A stretch of 64,000 bases of DNA from Rhodoferax sp. BLA1. GTDB taxonomy: Bacteria; Pseudomonadota; Gammaproteobacteria; Burkholderiales; Burkholderiaceae_C. Shown one piece after another: positions 17,595-27,374 of this stretch. The notes under the pieces are model-generated. The model searched no databases, was not told the origin of the DNA, and saw nothing but the letters and a program-made list of their open reading frames with translations. Location of the stretch: contig NZ_SZVI01000013.1 of assembly GCF_013416775.1 (NCBI RefSeq), forward strand, positions 124,001 to 188,000. The letters run 5' to 3'. Positions within the stretch are counted from its first letter, which is position 1, and each line of letters opens with the position of its first letter. Both the position numbers and the translations under genes were made by a program.

Positions 17595-17942
17595 TCAGGG
17601 TTGGGGCAAAACATGGGGGGCGGTGATGGGGGTGCAGAGTTCCTCGCACAACTCCGGGTGGCCCGCGCAGCACTCGGCGGTCAGGTAAGCAATCAGGTCG
17701 TGCATCAGGCCCATGTTGGCGCGGTAGCGCTGAAAGCGCCCTTCTTGCACCACGTTCACCAGTTGCGCATGGGTCAGCGCCTTGAGGTGAAACGACAGGT
17801 TGGTGGGCGGGGTGTTCAGCGCCGCACCAATCTCGCCAGCGACCAGGCCGATTGGCCCGGCCTTGACCAGCAAACGGTAGGCATCCAGACGCACGCCAGA
17901 TGACAGCGACTCAAAAACGGTGATGGCCAGTGATGTATCCAT
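17595..17942 (-). CDS. arsR: ArsR/SmtB-family repressor of the ars operon
   Basis: A 115-residue winged-helix regulator. The DNA-recognition region is around residues 35-60 (VAGEIGAALNTPPTNLSFHL). No ELCVCDL-type metal site is present; instead the C-terminal part has LTAECCAGHPELCEELC, a Cys cluster that likely binds As(III), as in type 2 or 3 ArsR proteins. Metalloid binding releases it from DNA. It is the first gene of the operon and begins 4 bp from a long palindrome at 17946-17977. Confidence 0.93.
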   Translation of the reverse strand: MDTSLAITVFESLSSGVRLDAYRLLVKAGPIGLVAGEIGAALNTPPTNLSFHLKALTHAQLVNVVQEGRFQRYRANMGLMHDLIAYLTAECCAGHPELCEELCTPITAPHVLPQP

Positions 17943-17945
17943 GAC

Positions 17946-17977
17946 TTCAATAATACAACAATTGTTGAACTATTGAA
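17946..17977. promoter_or_regulatory. Palindromic operator next to arsR
   Basis: A 32-bp inverted repeat centred at 17961/17962, with inner core CAACAATTGTTG and outer arms TTCAATA / TATTGAA; 14 of 16 base pairs match by eye. It lies immediately 5-prime of the arsR start on the minus strand, as expected for an autoregulatory ArsR operator. Confidence 0.75.
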
Positions 17978-18160
17978 ATTACAAACCATCCCACCACCAA
18001 CTCAAGATCAAAACTTGGCCACAGCCGAGTGAAGCCCCAACAAGTCATCAGGGACAATACGACTTTGTAATTATTTTTTAACTCGGCTGGTGATGGTGTT
18101 CGTGTTGTTGTCCTGTGGGATCGGCCCGGTCATTGTTCCGGGCCTGAAGCAACGCACAAG

Positions 18161-18934
18161 ATGATCACCGAACTCTATTTCCTGCTGCCACTGACCTTTG
18201 TGGCCGCCATGCTCAACGCGGCAATTGGCGGCGGTGGTCTGGTGCTGATTCCGGGCATGCTCACGCTGTTCCCCGCAGCCGCGCCCGCCACCTTGTTTGC
18301 CACCGAAAAATGTGCCTCGGTGGCTGGTATGGCTACTGCCGCCACCCAGTACGCCCGGCGCATCAAGCTGCCCTGGGGCCTGCTGCTGTTAACGGCGTCC
18401 ACCGCCTTTTGTGGCGCCCACTTTGGCGCCCGCGCCATTGCCACCCTGCCCAGCACCTGGATCAAACCGTTTGTAGTGGTGCTGCTGGTGGTGATGCTGC
18501 TCTACACCTGGTTCCGGCCGGACTTTGGCAAACAGGACGCAGACATCCCGGTCACGCGCAACGACAAGGTGCGTGGTGTGTTGATTGGCACCGCCATCGG
18601 TTTTTATGAAGGCTTTTTTGGCCCCGGCGCGGGCAGTTTCCTGATCTTCTTGTTTGTGCGGGTTTTCCACTTTGACTTCATGCGCGCCACGGCCTGTGCC
18701 AAGGTGGTCAACATGGCAACCAATCTGGGCGCACTGGCGTTTTTCATTCCGAACGGGTTTGTCAGCTTCAAGCTGGCCATCCCGATGGCGGTGGCCATGA
18801 TTGCGGGCTCGTTTGCTGGCAGCCACTTGGCCATGAAAGGCGGCAACCTTTGGCTGCGCCGGATTTTCCTGGTGCTGGTGATTGGTTTGCTGGCCAAACT
18901 GGTCACAGACCTGCTGCGCACCCAGTTTCTGTGA
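18161..18934 (+). CDS. TSUP (TauE/SafE) family membrane transporter
   Basis: A 257-residue protein with about eight hydrophobic segments. The N-terminal NAAIGGGGLVLIPGMLTLFP and the mid-protein GFYEGFFGPGAGSFLIFLFV are the two glycine-rich repeats typical of the family. TSUP proteins are thought to export sulfite, sulfonates or other organic anions; substrate unknown here. It is divergent from arsR, so it might be controlled from the shared region, but nothing proves a role in arsenic handling. Upstream (17980-18160) I see no other gene. Confidence 0.85.
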   Translation: MITELYFLLPLTFVAAMLNAAIGGGGLVLIPGMLTLFPAAAPATLFATEKCASVAGMATAATQYARRIKLPWGLLLLTASTAFCGAHFGARAIATLPSTWIKPFVVVLLVVMLLYTWFRPDFGKQDADIPVTRNDKVRGVLIGTAIGFYEGFFGPGAGSFLIFLFVRVFHFDFMRATACAKVVNMATNLGALAFFIPNGFVSFKLAIPMAVAMIAGSFAGSHLAMKGGNLWLRRIFLVLVIGLLAKLVTDLLRTQFL

Positions 18935-19097
18935 GCACCACTGCTTGCACCCGAGTGCCGCGCAAATGCTGAACATCGCCCCGTCTTGTGGGGGATGCGG
19001 GCTTGGACCCATGGGTTTGAGGGTCGATACCGGGTGACATAATTCCTTGGGCGGACCCACCACGAGGCTGTTTCACATCTACCAATCAAGGGGTTTC

Positions 19098-19730
19098 ATG
19101 AAGCTTTACCAGTTTCCAGTCAGTCACTACAGCGCCAAGGTCCACATCACACTGCTTGAAAAAGGGCTGAAGTTCGAGGCCCCCGAACTGAGCTGGGCCT
19201 ACCTGAAATCACCGGAATTTCTGGCCATCAACCCGATGGGCAAGGTGCCTTTTTTGCAGGATGGGGATTTTGGCATTGGCGAGTCAGAGGTGATTGTTGA
19301 GTACCTCGAAGAGCGTTACCCACAACCCGCCATGTTGCCAGCCGGCATGGAGGCCCGCGCACGTTGCCGCTGGTTGTCGCGTTTTCACGATATGTACCTG
19401 GGCCCCCAGCTGAGCACCTTGTACTTTGCACTGTCTGATGGTCGCGCCGCCCAGCCCGGGTTTCAGGTCGAGGTGGATCGTTTGCACCAGCTGATCGCCA
19501 TTTTGGAGGGGCAAATTGCGCCCGCGCCGTTTTTTCTGGGTCAACAGTTCACGCTGGCCGATGCGTCTTACGCGGTGTCTTACCTCTACATTGGCAAACT
19601 CTCCAGCGCCCACGGCAAGCCGGTGGCGACCTCGGCCATGCCGCGCCTGGCCGCGTGGTTTGATGCGGTCAAGTCGCGCCCCTCTGTCGCCCCGGTGCTG
19701 GCGGCCACCGAGGCCGCTTTGGCCCAGTGA
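19098..19730 (+). CDS. Glutathione S-transferase family protein
   Basis: A 210-residue protein with the N-terminal thioredoxin fold MKLYQFPVSHYSAKVHITLL, cis-Pro segment GKVPFLQDGDFGIGESEVIV (ES pair for glutathione binding) and a C-terminal all-helical domain with FTLADASYAVSYLY. It conjugates glutathione to electrophiles or performs related redox chemistry; substrate unknown. The ATG at 19098 is used; a longer frame from 19047 adds 17 residues before the fold. Confidence 0.88.
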   Translation: MKLYQFPVSHYSAKVHITLLEKGLKFEAPELSWAYLKSPEFLAINPMGKVPFLQDGDFGIGESEVIVEYLEERYPQPAMLPAGMEARARCRWLSRFHDMYLGPQLSTLYFALSDGRAAQPGFQVEVDRLHQLIAILEGQIAPAPFFLGQQFTLADASYAVSYLYIGKLSSAHGKPVATSAMPRLAAWFDAVKSRPSVAPVLAATEAALAQ

Positions 19731-19768
19731 GGCCACACTGGCACAGTCGCAGACTCTGACTCCAGACG

Positions 19769-21688
19769 ATGGCCGCCCTCCTGCCCTACAGTGCACTTGA
19801 CAGCTTTCACTGGTCAGACACCCCCATGTGGGTGTTTGACATGCTGCACCAGCGCATGTTGTGGGCCAACCCGGCCGGAGTGGCGTTCTGGAAAGCCGAT
19901 TCACTCGAAGAGTTTCTGGCCCGGGATTTTGCTGACCTGTCAGAGGCGACCGTCACGCGCAACCAGGTGGTGATGGCCGAACATGCCGCGGGCCGTACCG
20001 CGCGGGCGCAGTGGACGGTTTACCCCAAGGGTCATCCGGTGACCTTTAACGCACACAGCATCGGCGTTGAACTTGCCGACGGCAGCGTCGCCATCCTGTA
20101 CGAAGCCCATTCGCCCTCCCTGAGTCTGGACCCGGCGGTGCTGCGTGGTGTGGAGGCCATGCAACACACCTCGGTGCTGATTGCGCTGTTCAGCCGCAGC
20201 GGAAGCGCAGTGATGCGTAATCCGGCGGCTGTGCGGGCCTTCGGCGCGGTGGACCCCGGCGCCGAGCAGGACGATTTTCAGGCCATGTTCGCCGAACCGG
20301 AGACCGCGCAAACCATTCACAAGCAGCTGAACCAGGGCAAGAGCTACAGCTGCGAAATCCAGCTGGCGACCTTGAACGGCATCCGCTGGTATGGCATGGA
20401 TGCGCGTTTGGTGCCCGACCCGGTGACCGGCGCGCCCCTGATCCTGATCAATGCCCGCGACATCAATGAACTCAAAACGATGCAGGTTGAGCTGCAACGT
20501 GCCACGCAGGCGGCCCTGGCGGCCAACGTGGCCAAGTCCCAGTTCCTGGCCAACATGTCGCATGAGATACGCACCCCCATGAACGGCGTCATGGGCATGA
20601 CACGGCTGCTGATGGAGACCCCACTCAGCGCCGAGCAGCAGGACTATGCACGTGACATTGCCCAGTCGGGTGAATCGCTGTTGGCCATCATCAACGATAT
20701 CCTGGACTTGTCGAAGATCGAGGCCGGACACATGACCTTTGAACAACATCCGTTCAAGGTGACTGAGATGGTGGATGCGGTGCTCTCGGTCCTCAAAGAA
20801 CGGGCGCGCGAAAAAGGCATCGATCTGGCGGTTGACATCACACCAGCGGCCCATGTGACCTTTGTGGGTGACAGCCTGCGTATCCACCAGGTGCTGCTCA
20901 ATCTGGCCGGCAACGCGGTCAAGTTCACAGAAGAGGGGGAAGTCCGTCTGAGTGTCTCGCGACTGGACCATGGCCTGCGTTTTGAAATCAGTGACACCGG
21001 CATTGGCATTGCGCCCTCTGAGCGTGGTCGGTTGTTCTCGAACTTCAGCCAGATTGACGCGTCTACCTCTCGCAAATATGGCGGCACTGGTCTGGGCCTG
21101 GTGATCTGCAAACGCCTGGTCGAGGGCATGCAGGGCCGTATTGGCTTGGCAGAGGACCGACCCGCAGGCAGTTTGTTCTGGTTTGAACTACCGCTTCTGC
21201 CCCAGTCAACCACACCCACAGAGGTCAGCTTGACGCAAGACAAAGCAGCACCCTTTCAAGCGTCAACACCACCAGCCACCAAACACACTGGCGCTACAAG
21301 CCCTGCAACTGCCCCCGCCCGCAGCGGGCGCATCTTGTTGGTCGAAGACAACAAAATCAACCAGAAGCTGGTGTTGACGCTGCTTCAACGCATGGGTTAC
21401 ACGGTTGACCTGGCTGAAAACGGCCTTCAGGGTGTGACAGCCGCTGACAAACAGCCCTACGCCCTGATCCTGATGGACATGCAGATGCCGGAAATGGATG
21501 GCCTGGAAGCGACCCGTCACATCCGCCGTGGCAACGGTGTCAACAGCCAAAGCCCCATCGTTGCCCTGACCGCCAACGCCATGCTGGCCGACCAGAACGC
21601 CTGCCGCGAAGCGGGCATGAACGATTTCCTGACCAAACCCTTCAACAGCGCAACGCTGGTCGCCTGTTTGGAACGCTGGATCATCTAA
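19769..21688 (+). CDS. Hybrid sensor histidine kinase with PAS domains and receiver
   Basis: A 639-residue soluble protein without membrane segments. Two PAS-like domains (about 15-115 and 125-235) precede HisKA with the phospho-acceptor His265 (FLANMSHEIRTPMNG), a HATPase with N box (HQVLLNLAGNAVKFTEEGEV), G1 (DTGIGI) and G2 (GGTGLGLVICK), and a C-terminal receiver (about 515-639; LLVEDNKIN and LILMDMQMPEMDG). It presumably senses a cytoplasmic signal and phosphorelays through its own receiver; no HPt domain is visible, so a separate partner is needed. It lies 38 bp after the GST gene on the same strand. Confidence 0.93.
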   Translation: MAALLPYSALDSFHWSDTPMWVFDMLHQRMLWANPAGVAFWKADSLEEFLARDFADLSEATVTRNQVVMAEHAAGRTARAQWTVYPKGHPVTFNAHSIGVELADGSVAILYEAHSPSLSLDPAVLRGVEAMQHTSVLIALFSRSGSAVMRNPAAVRAFGAVDPGAEQDDFQAMFAEPETAQTIHKQLNQGKSYSCEIQLATLNGIRWYGMDARLVPDPVTGAPLILINARDINELKTMQVELQRATQAALAANVAKSQFLANMSHEIRTPMNGVMGMTRLLMETPLSAEQQDYARDIAQSGESLLAIINDILDLSKIEAGHMTFEQHPFKVTEMVDAVLSVLKERAREKGIDLAVDITPAAHVTFVGDSLRIHQVLLNLAGNAVKFTEEGEVRLSVSRLDHGLRFEISDTGIGIAPSERGRLFSNFSQIDASTSRKYGGTGLGLVICKRLVEGMQGRIGLAEDRPAGSLFWFELPLLPQSTTPTEVSLTQDKAAPFQASTPPATKHTGATSPATAPARSGRILLVEDNKINQKLVLTLLQRMGYTVDLAENGLQGVTAADKQPYALILMDMQMPEMDGLEATRHIRRGNGVNSQSPIVALTANAMLADQNACREAGMNDFLTKPFNSATLVACLERWII

Positions 21689-21732
21689 CTGGCCCGGAAA
21701 GACCAGGCCTCCAGCAAGCGACTTACTCTGGC

Positions 21733-22488
21733 TCAGCCACGGCCCACAAAGGGCATGTTGGTGGCCATCACGGTGTGGAACAACACATTGGCGCCCACAG
21801 GTAAATTGGCCATGTACAACACCGATTGGCCAGCGATGGCCACATCCATCACCGGCTCCACCGCAGTCTGGCCATTGGCCTGCAAAATGCCCGCCTGCAT
21901 GCGCTGGGCCATCTCGGTGGCGGCGTTGCCGATGTCGATCTGACCCACGGCAATGTTGTACTTGCGCCCATCGAGCGCAGCGGACTTGGTCAGCCCACTC
22001 ACCGCATGTTTGGTGGCGCTGTAGGCCACCGAGTTGGGCCGCGGTGTGGTCGCGGCGATCGAGCCGTTGTTGATGATGCGCCCACCCTGAGGGGTTTGCG
22101 CCTTCATCACCCGAAAGGCCTGGCGAAGGCACAAAAACATGCCGGTCAGATTTACATCCACCACGCCCTGCCACTGGTCCAGCGTCAGGTCTTCCAGCAA
22201 CACCGCCGGGGCGCTGATCCCGGCGTTGTTGAACAACACATCCACCCGGCCAAACTGGCGCACCGTGGTGTCAAACAGGGCCAGCACCGAGGCTTCATCC
22301 GTCACATCCGTCGGTACCACCAGACAACGCTCTGGCGCGCCACCCTGCTGTGCCACCTCAGCCAGCAGCGGCTCACGCCGCCCCGCCAGCACCACGCGGT
22401 AACCGTCTTGCAACAAAGCCAATGCTGCCGCCCGGCCAATGCCGGAGCCGGCACCCGTGACCACAGCCACTCTAAAATTCTCAGTCAT
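21733..22488 (-). CDS. Short-chain dehydrogenase/reductase
   Basis: A 251-residue classical SDR. Coenzyme-binding TGAGSGIG is at the N-terminus, NNAG at about residue 90, and the catalytic Ser and Tyr-x-x-x-Lys in IINNGSIAA and YSATKHAV. It catalyses NAD(P)-dependent oxidation or reduction of an unknown alcohol or ketone. The ATG at 22488 begins [14 protein letters not shown]; the frame is open further upstream into rnr, but those residues are not SDR. It converges with the kinase gene and follows rnr on the same strand after a repeat. Confidence 0.9.
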   Translation of the reverse strand: MTENFRVAVVTGAGSGIGRAAALALLQDGYRVVLAGRREPLLAEVAQQGGAPERCLVVPTDVTDEASVLALFDTTVRQFGRVDVLFNNAGISAPAVLLEDLTLDQWQGVVDVNLTGMFLCLRQAFRVMKAQTPQGGRIINNGSIAATTPRPNSVAYSATKHAVSGLTKSAALDGRKYNIAVGQIDIGNAATEMAQRMQAGILQANGQTAVEPVMDVAIAGQSVLYMANLPVGANVLFHTVMATNMPFVGRG

Positions 22489-22492
22489 AACA

Positions 22493-22542
22493 TTTATATA
22501 GCGAACAATGCTTGATGGATAAGGGCTAGCGCCTATTTTTGC
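22493..22542. repeat. Dispersed repeat, copy 3, forming the 3-prime end of rnr
   Basis: Contains TATATAGCGAACAATG, GATGGATAAGGGCTAGCGCC and TATTTTTGC. The TAG stop of rnr (22526-22528 on the minus strand) is the CTAG of this repeat, and the last few rnr codons (R-K-N-R-R) are read from its A-rich arm. Confidence 0.75.
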
Positions 22543-24787
22543 GACTTTTATCCCTAGACTTGCCAGCCACCGGCGCACGCCGCGTCGTTTTGGCCGCCGC
22601 AGAAGGCTTGGGTGAACGCGCCAAGGGTTCCGAAATTTTGCGGCTGCGTCGGCCTGTGGGCGCGCCATCCAGGTCCGACTCAAATACAGCGCGCTCGTTG
22701 CTCTCACCCTTGTCCTTGAGTGCGCGCGCCACCAGCGCCTCACCTTCCTGCACCAGACGGAAATCAATCCGCCGTCCGTCCAGATCCACCCGGCTGACCT
22801 GCACACGAACACGGGTTCCGAGTGCATAACGCAAACCGGTGCGTTCACCGCGCAACTCCTGGCGTGCCTCGTCAAAGCGGTAGTACTCACCACCGAGTTC
22901 GGTGATGTGCACCAGGCCTTCGACATACATCGCATCCAGCGTGATGAACAGGCCAAAACTCGTCACCGAGCTGACCACACCCGAGAACTCCTCACCCAGG
23001 TGCTCACGCATGTACTTGCACTTGAGCCAGGCCTCCACATCGCGGCTGGCTTCGTCGGCACGGCGCTCGTTGGCGCTGCAATGCAGGCCCGCAGACTGCC
23101 AGGCGAGCATGTCGGCGCTGAGTTTGCGCGGTTTCTGACCAGGTTCAGCCACCTTGGAAGCCAGGTTTTTCTCCAGCCGTTTGGACAGCTTGGCGTGGGC
23201 TTCACCCGGTGTTGGCAACACGGGCAAGACGTATTTGGTCTTGGCCAGAATCGCCTTGATGACGCGGTGCACCAACAGATCGGGGTAACGCCGGATCGGG
23301 CTGGTGAAGTGGGTATAGGCCTCAAACGCCAGACCAAAGTGGCCGCTGTTGACGGGTGTGTAAATCGCCTGCTGCATCGAGCGCAACAACATCGAATGGA
23401 TCTGCGCAGCATCGGGCCGGTCTTTGGTGGCGTTGGCAATCGCCTGGAACTCACCAGGCGACGGATCGTCGCTGATGGTCAGGCCGACACCGGTCACCTT
23501 CAGGTAGTTGCGCAACACCTCTTTTTTCTCGGGTGTCGGGCCTTCGTGCACACGGAACAGGCCGGCTTGTTTGCCCTGCGCAATGAAGTCAGCGCTGCAG
23601 ACGTTGGCGGCCAACATCGCCTCTTCGATCAGCTTGTGGGCGTCATTGCGGGTGCGCGGCACAATTTTTTCGATGCGGCCCACTTCGTCACAGACGATCT
23701 GAGTTTCCACCGTCTCGAAGTCCACCGCACCACGGCGCACGCGCGACTTGAGCAAGGCACGGTACACATCATGCAGATGGATCAGGTCATCAATCCGGTC
23801 CTTGCGTTTGAGCGCTTCCGGGCCACGGGTGTTGGCCAGAATCGCTGCCACCTCGTTGTAGGTGAAACGCGCGTGGCTCCACATCACGGCCGGGTAAAAC
23901 TGGTAGGCAGTGACCTCGCCATCTTCGGAGACCACCATGTCGCAAACCATACACAGGCGTTCCACCTCAGGGTTGAGGGAACACAGGCCATTGGAGAGTT
24001 TCTCGGGCAGCATCGGAATGACTCGGCGCGGGAAATACACGCTGGTGGCACGGTCGTAGGCATCTATGTCGATGGCCGACCCGTTTTCCACATAATGGCT
24101 CACGTCGGCAATCGCCACCAGCAAGCGCCAACCGGGGGTGGCCGCCCTGCCCTTGCCGATCTTGGTGGGTTCGCAGTAGACGGCATCGTCAAAGTCACGG
24201 GCGTCTTCGCCGTCGATGGTGACCAGCGGCACATCGGTCAGATCAACCCGCTTGAGCTTGTCCTGCGGTCGCACCTTGTCGGGCAAGGCACGGGCCAGCG
24301 CCATACAAGCCTCGGAAAACTCATGTGGCACGCTGTACTTGCGCACAGCGATCTCGATCTCCATGCCGGGGTCGTCAATTTCCCCCAACACTTCTTTCAC
24401 GCGTCCAACTGGCTGGCCGAACAGTGCGGGCGGCTCGGTGAGTTCCACCACCACCACCTGACCAGCGCGTGCGGCACCGGTGGCGGCCTTGGGGATCATG
24501 ATGTCCTGGCCGTAACGTTTGTCCTCGGGGGCGACGATCCAGATGCCGCTCTCATGCAACAAGCGGCCAATGATGACCTGGTTGCTGCGTTCAACAATCT
24601 CGACCACCCGACCCTCAGGGCGACCTTTGCGGTCACTGCGCACGATGCGAACCTTGACACGGTCCTTGTGCAGCACCGCACGCATCTCGTTGGGCGGCAG
24701 ATAGATGTCAGCCTCTCCATCGTCACGGGTCACAAAACCATGGCCATCACGATGACCTTGAACAATTCCTTCAACTTCTTCCAGCAA
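22526..24787 (-). CDS. rnr: Ribonuclease R (start codon uncertain)
   Basis: A ~753-residue 3-to-5-prime exoribonuclease of the RNase II/R family. Cold-shock-like domains come first ([20 protein letters not shown]), then the RNB catalytic domain with [10 protein letters not shown], where the metal-binding aspartates lie, and the S1 domain ([20 protein letters not shown]), ending in a basic tail. It degrades structured RNA and assists in tmRNA-linked decay. The usual N-terminal winged-helix domain is not visible. No ATG lies between the tRNA-Leu at 24837 and the first conserved residues; the only common-type candidate I can place is a TTG at 24787 without a good ribosome binding site. An SD-like AGGAAAGAGAG lies further up, near 24822-24832. 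The 3-prime end lies inside a dispersed repeat. Confidence 0.93.
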   Translation of the reverse strand: MLEEVEGIVQGHRDGHGFVTRDDGEADIYLPPNEMRAVLHKDRVKVRIVRSDRKGRPEGRVVEIVERSNQVIIGRLLHESGIWIVAPEDKRYGQDIMIPKAATGAARAGQVVVVELTEPPALFGQPVGRVKEVLGEIDDPGMEIEIAVRKYSVPHEFSEACMALARALPDKVRPQDKLKRVDLTDVPLVTIDGEDARDFDDAVYCEPTKIGKGRAATPGWRLLVAIADVSHYVENGSAIDIDAYDRATSVYFPRRVIPMLPEKLSNGLCSLNPEVERLCMVCDMVVSEDGEVTAYQFYPAVMWSHARFTYNEVAAILANTRGPEALKRKDRIDDLIHLHDVYRALLKSRVRRGAVDFETVETQIVCDEVGRIEKIVPRTRNDAHKLIEEAMLAANVCSADFIAQGKQAGLFRVHEGPTPEKKEVLRNYLKVTGVGLTISDDPSPGEFQAIANATKDRPDAAQIHSMLLRSMQQAIYTPVNSGHFGLAFEAYTHFTSPIRRYPDLLVHRVIKAILAKTKYVLPVLPTPGEAHAKLSKRLEKNLASKVAEPGQKPRKLSADMLAWQSAGLHCSANERRADEASRDVEAWLKCKYMREHLGEEFSGVVSSVTSFGLFITLDAMYVEGLVHITELGGEYYRFDEARQELRGERTGLRYALGTRVRVQVSRVDLDGRRIDFRLVQEGEALVARALKDKGESNERAVFESDLDGAPTGRRSRKISEPLARSPKPSAAAKTTRRAPVAGKSRDKSRKNRR

Positions 24788-24836
24788 TGCGCTGGTTTGC
24801 TTAATATTTTTGATATACTTCTCTCTTTCCTGAAAT

Positions 24837-24921
<85 letters not shown>

Positions 24922-24975
24922 AATGTAAATGAAATCTGGTTGATTTCGATGACACCAACCAGATGTTTTGAACTG

Positions 24976-25004
24976 AAAGCCGCTGTTAAACCAGCGGCTT
25001 TTTT
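24976..25004 (+). terminator. Intrinsic terminator after tRNA-Leu
   Basis: Stem AAGCCGCTG / CAGCGGCTT with a 6-nt loop, followed by a T run. It is oriented for tRNA-Leu on the plus strand; no T run follows it on the minus strand, so it does not serve rimO. Confidence 0.85.
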
Positions 25005-25033
25005 GTTGTTGGAATAAATGCCAGCAATTGGCA

Positions 25034-26428
25034 TCAAATGGGCTGCGCCAGCAGATCGTGGCCTTGTGCACCCACAATACGTGCACGCGTGAATTCACCG
25101 ACCTTGAGCATCTTGCTGATTTTTTCGGGCGGCAACAATTTCACCAGACCGTCAATCTCAGGGGCGTCGGCGTAAGAGCGACCCAGACCACCCTTTTTAC
25201 CCAGACCCGGCGCGTGGTCAACCAGCACCTGCATGGTGGCACCGATTCGGCGCTGCAATTTGGCGGCGGACACCTCTTCGGCCACAGCCATGAACGCGGC
25301 GCGACGTTCCTCACGCACAGACTCGGGCAACATACCCGGCAAATCATTGGCCGTTGCTCCTGCAACCGGGCTGTAGGCAAAACAACCGGCCCGATCGATA
25401 TTGGCTTCACGCATGAAGTCCAGCAGATGGGCAAACTCTTCTTCAGTCTCACCAGGGAACCCAGCGATGAAGGTGCTGCGGATCACGATGTCAGGGCACA
25501 CCTCGCGCCAACGCTGGATACGCTCCAGATTTCTCTCACCACTGGCCGGGCGTTTCATGCGTTTGAGTACATCGGGGTGGCTGTGTTGGAACGGCACATC
25601 CAGATACGGCAACACCAGCCCAGAGGCCATCAGCGGCAGGATCGCATCCACACTCGGGTACGGGTACACATAATGCAAACGCAACCAGGCACCGTAACGC
25701 TGCGCCATTTCACCGAGCGCCTGCACCAGTTCCAGCAAACGCGTCTTGATCGGTGTGCCGTTCCAGAACCCGGTCCGGTAACTCACATCGACACCATAAG
25801 CCGAGGTGTCCTGACTGATCACCAGAAGCTCTTTCACACCACCTTCAAACAAGGCTTGCGCTTCTTTGAGCACATCACCAATCGGACGCGACACCAGGTC
25901 ACCTCGCATGGACGGAATGATGCAGAAGCTGCAACGGTGGTTGCAGCCTTCACTGATCTTGATATAGGCATAGTGGCGCGGCGTCAGTTTGATGCCCGCG
26001 ACCCCAAAGCCATTGGGCACCAGATCCAAAAATGGGTCATGGGGTTTAGGCAGATGTTCATGCACCGCATCCATCACCTGCTGGGTCGCCTGCGGGCCGG
26101 TCACCGCCAACACACTGGGGTGCATCTGGCGCACCAGATTGTCACCACCCTCACCTGCCTTGGCACCCAGGCAACCGGTCACGATCACCTTACCATTTTC
26201 GGCCAGCGCCTCACCAATGGTGTTCAGGCTTTCCTTGACTGCGTCATCGATGAAGCCACAGGTGTTGACGATCACCAGATCAGCACCCTGAAAGGTTTTG
26301 ACGGTCTGGTAACCCTCGGCATTGAGTTGCGTCAGGATCAGTTCGGAGTCGGTCAGGGCCTTGGCGCAGCCCAGGCTGACAAACCCTACTTTGGGCGCTT
26401 GGGCGGCTTGTGAAATAACACTATTCAT
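25034..26428 (-). CDS. rimO: Ribosomal protein S12 methylthiotransferase RimO
   Basis: A 464-residue radical-SAM enzyme. The N-terminal MTTase domain begins [16 protein letters not shown], with cysteines at LGCAK, VNTCGF and TGCLG for the auxiliary cluster. The radical-SAM cluster CX3CX2C is in [16 protein letters not shown], and a C-terminal TRAM domain follows ([20 protein letters not shown]). It methylthiolates an aspartate of ribosomal protein S12; [12 protein letters not shown] and the CIIPSMRG stretch favour RimO over MiaB. The ATG at 26428 is used; a TTG six bases upstream is less likely. It is 25 bp downstream of phaR. Confidence 0.96.
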   Translation of the reverse strand: MNSVISQAAQAPKVGFVSLGCAKALTDSELILTQLNAEGYQTVKTFQGADLVIVNTCGFIDDAVKESLNTIGEALAENGKVIVTGCLGAKAGEGGDNLVRQMHPSVLAVTGPQATQQVMDAVHEHLPKPHDPFLDLVPNGFGVAGIKLTPRHYAYIKISEGCNHRCSFCIIPSMRGDLVSRPIGDVLKEAQALFEGGVKELLVISQDTSAYGVDVSYRTGFWNGTPIKTRLLELVQALGEMAQRYGAWLRLHYVYPYPSVDAILPLMASGLVLPYLDVPFQHSHPDVLKRMKRPASGERNLERIQRWREVCPDIVIRSTFIAGFPGETEEEFAHLLDFMREANIDRAGCFAYSPVAGATANDLPGMLPESVREERRAAFMAVAEEVSAAKLQRRIGATMQVLVDHAPGLGKKGGLGRSYADAPEIDGLVKLLPPEKISKMLKVGEFTRARIVGAQGHDLLAQPI

Positions 26429-26452
26429 GCACAACTTTGTTGAAATTCGGGA

Positions 26453-26986
26453 TTAACTTTTTAGACCAAAAACACCGAGCATCTGCTCTGTCTGCTTTTG
26501 CATCTGCTCCTGCATCTGGGCCAGGATGTTCTTGGATTGCTCCAGACTACCACCCATCATGGCTTGTAACGCCGGAGGCTGCAACGTCACAAACTGTGAC
26601 CACATCTCAGGCGTGAAACCTTTGGACTGCTCGGCAAAGCGCGTTTGCACGTCCATGAGCGACTGGATATTTTTTTCCAGATAACCACCCAGCATGCCTT
26701 GCATCGCATGGCCATAAAACCGGATCAGACTCTCAAGCACCGGTGCGGTGAACATCGGCGAACCACTGGCTTCCTCTTCCAGAATGATCTGTAAAAGAAT
26801 GCTGCGGGTGATGTTGTCACCGGTCTTGACATCGATCACTTCAAAAGGCTCACGTTTCATCACAAGCGCTTTAACCTCCGCCAAGGTGATATAGCTGGAG
26901 GTGATGGTGTCGTAGAGCCGCCGGTTGGGGTATTTCTTGATGATGCGCTGCTGGCCCTGCGCCGGTGATTGGGTGGCGTTATTCAT
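26453..26986 (-). CDS. phaR: Polyhydroxyalkanoate synthesis regulator PhaR
   Basis: A 177-residue protein. The N-terminal PHB/PHA accumulation regulator DNA-binding domain is unmistakable (IIKKYPNRRLYDTITSSYIT), followed by the accumulation-regulator repeats with EVIDVKTGDNITRSILLQII and LESLIRFYGHAMQGMLGGYL. The C-terminus is Gln/Met-rich (NILAQMQEQMQKQTEQ), suited to coiled-coil or granule association. PhaR represses phasin genes and itself, and is titrated by PHA granules, so the organism probably stores polyhydroxyalkanoates. No phaC or phaP is in this window. A palindrome lies about 110 bp upstream. Confidence 0.96.
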   Translation of the reverse strand: MNNATQSPAQGQQRIIKKYPNRRLYDTITSSYITLAEVKALVMKREPFEVIDVKTGDNITRSILLQIILEEEASGSPMFTAPVLESLIRFYGHAMQGMLGGYLEKNIQSLMDVQTRFAEQSKGFTPEMWSQFVTLQPPALQAMMGGSLEQSKNILAQMQEQMQKQTEQMLGVFGLKS

Positions 26987-27097
26987 ATGTCATCCAGAGG
27001 TCCATCATGAGCGCGTTGTAATCATTTCCAATTGAGTCCGATTGTAGAAACCGGTTCAAACTGGACTTGCCAAGAATTGCCCTTGTGGGCGTGCCAA

Positions 27098-27126
27098 GAC
27101 CCATCTTGCCATAGCAAGGGTGGGTC
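27098..27126. promoter_or_regulatory. Interrupted palindrome upstream of phaR
   Basis: Outer arms GACCCA / TGGGTC and inner arms CTTGC / GCAAG around CATA, 112 bp upstream of the phaR start. TTGC-N-GCAA type sequences have been linked to PhaR binding, so an autoregulatory operator is possible; a simple hairpin is the alternative. Confidence 0.4.
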
Positions 27127-27209
27127 AAGCATAAAAAGAAACAAGGAATAAAACAGGACTTTGTCTACAAGGTTTTTGCGATCTGAATCTGGCAATATTC
27201 AGAAAACCT

Positions 27210-27286
27210 TGGTAGGCGCGATTGGACTCGAACCAACGACCCCCACCATGTCAAGGTGGTGCTCTAACCAGCTGAGCTACGCGCCT
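27210..27286 (-). tRNA. tRNA-Val (anticodon GAC)
   Basis: A 77-nt tRNA with acceptor AGGCGCG / CGCGCCT, anticodon stem CCACC / GGTGG around TTGACAT (anticodon GAC), T-loop GTTCGAGTC and an encoded CCA. Downstream (27167-27209) a long imperfect hairpin (AAGGTTTT / AAAACCTT outer arms) lacks a T run. It is transcribed toward phaR. Confidence 0.97.
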
Positions 27287-27374
27287 GGGTATTCAGGAAA
27301 AACCCAAGTATAGCGTGAATATTCAGCCACTCAGACACACACCCGATCTTTTTGCGCAAAAACTTGTTTGATAA

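Noticed and set aside
25028-26413. Long plus-strand frame opposite rimO
   Set aside because: Antisense shadow of rimO that also starts just after the tRNA-Leu terminator; His/Thr/Gln-rich and without motifs.
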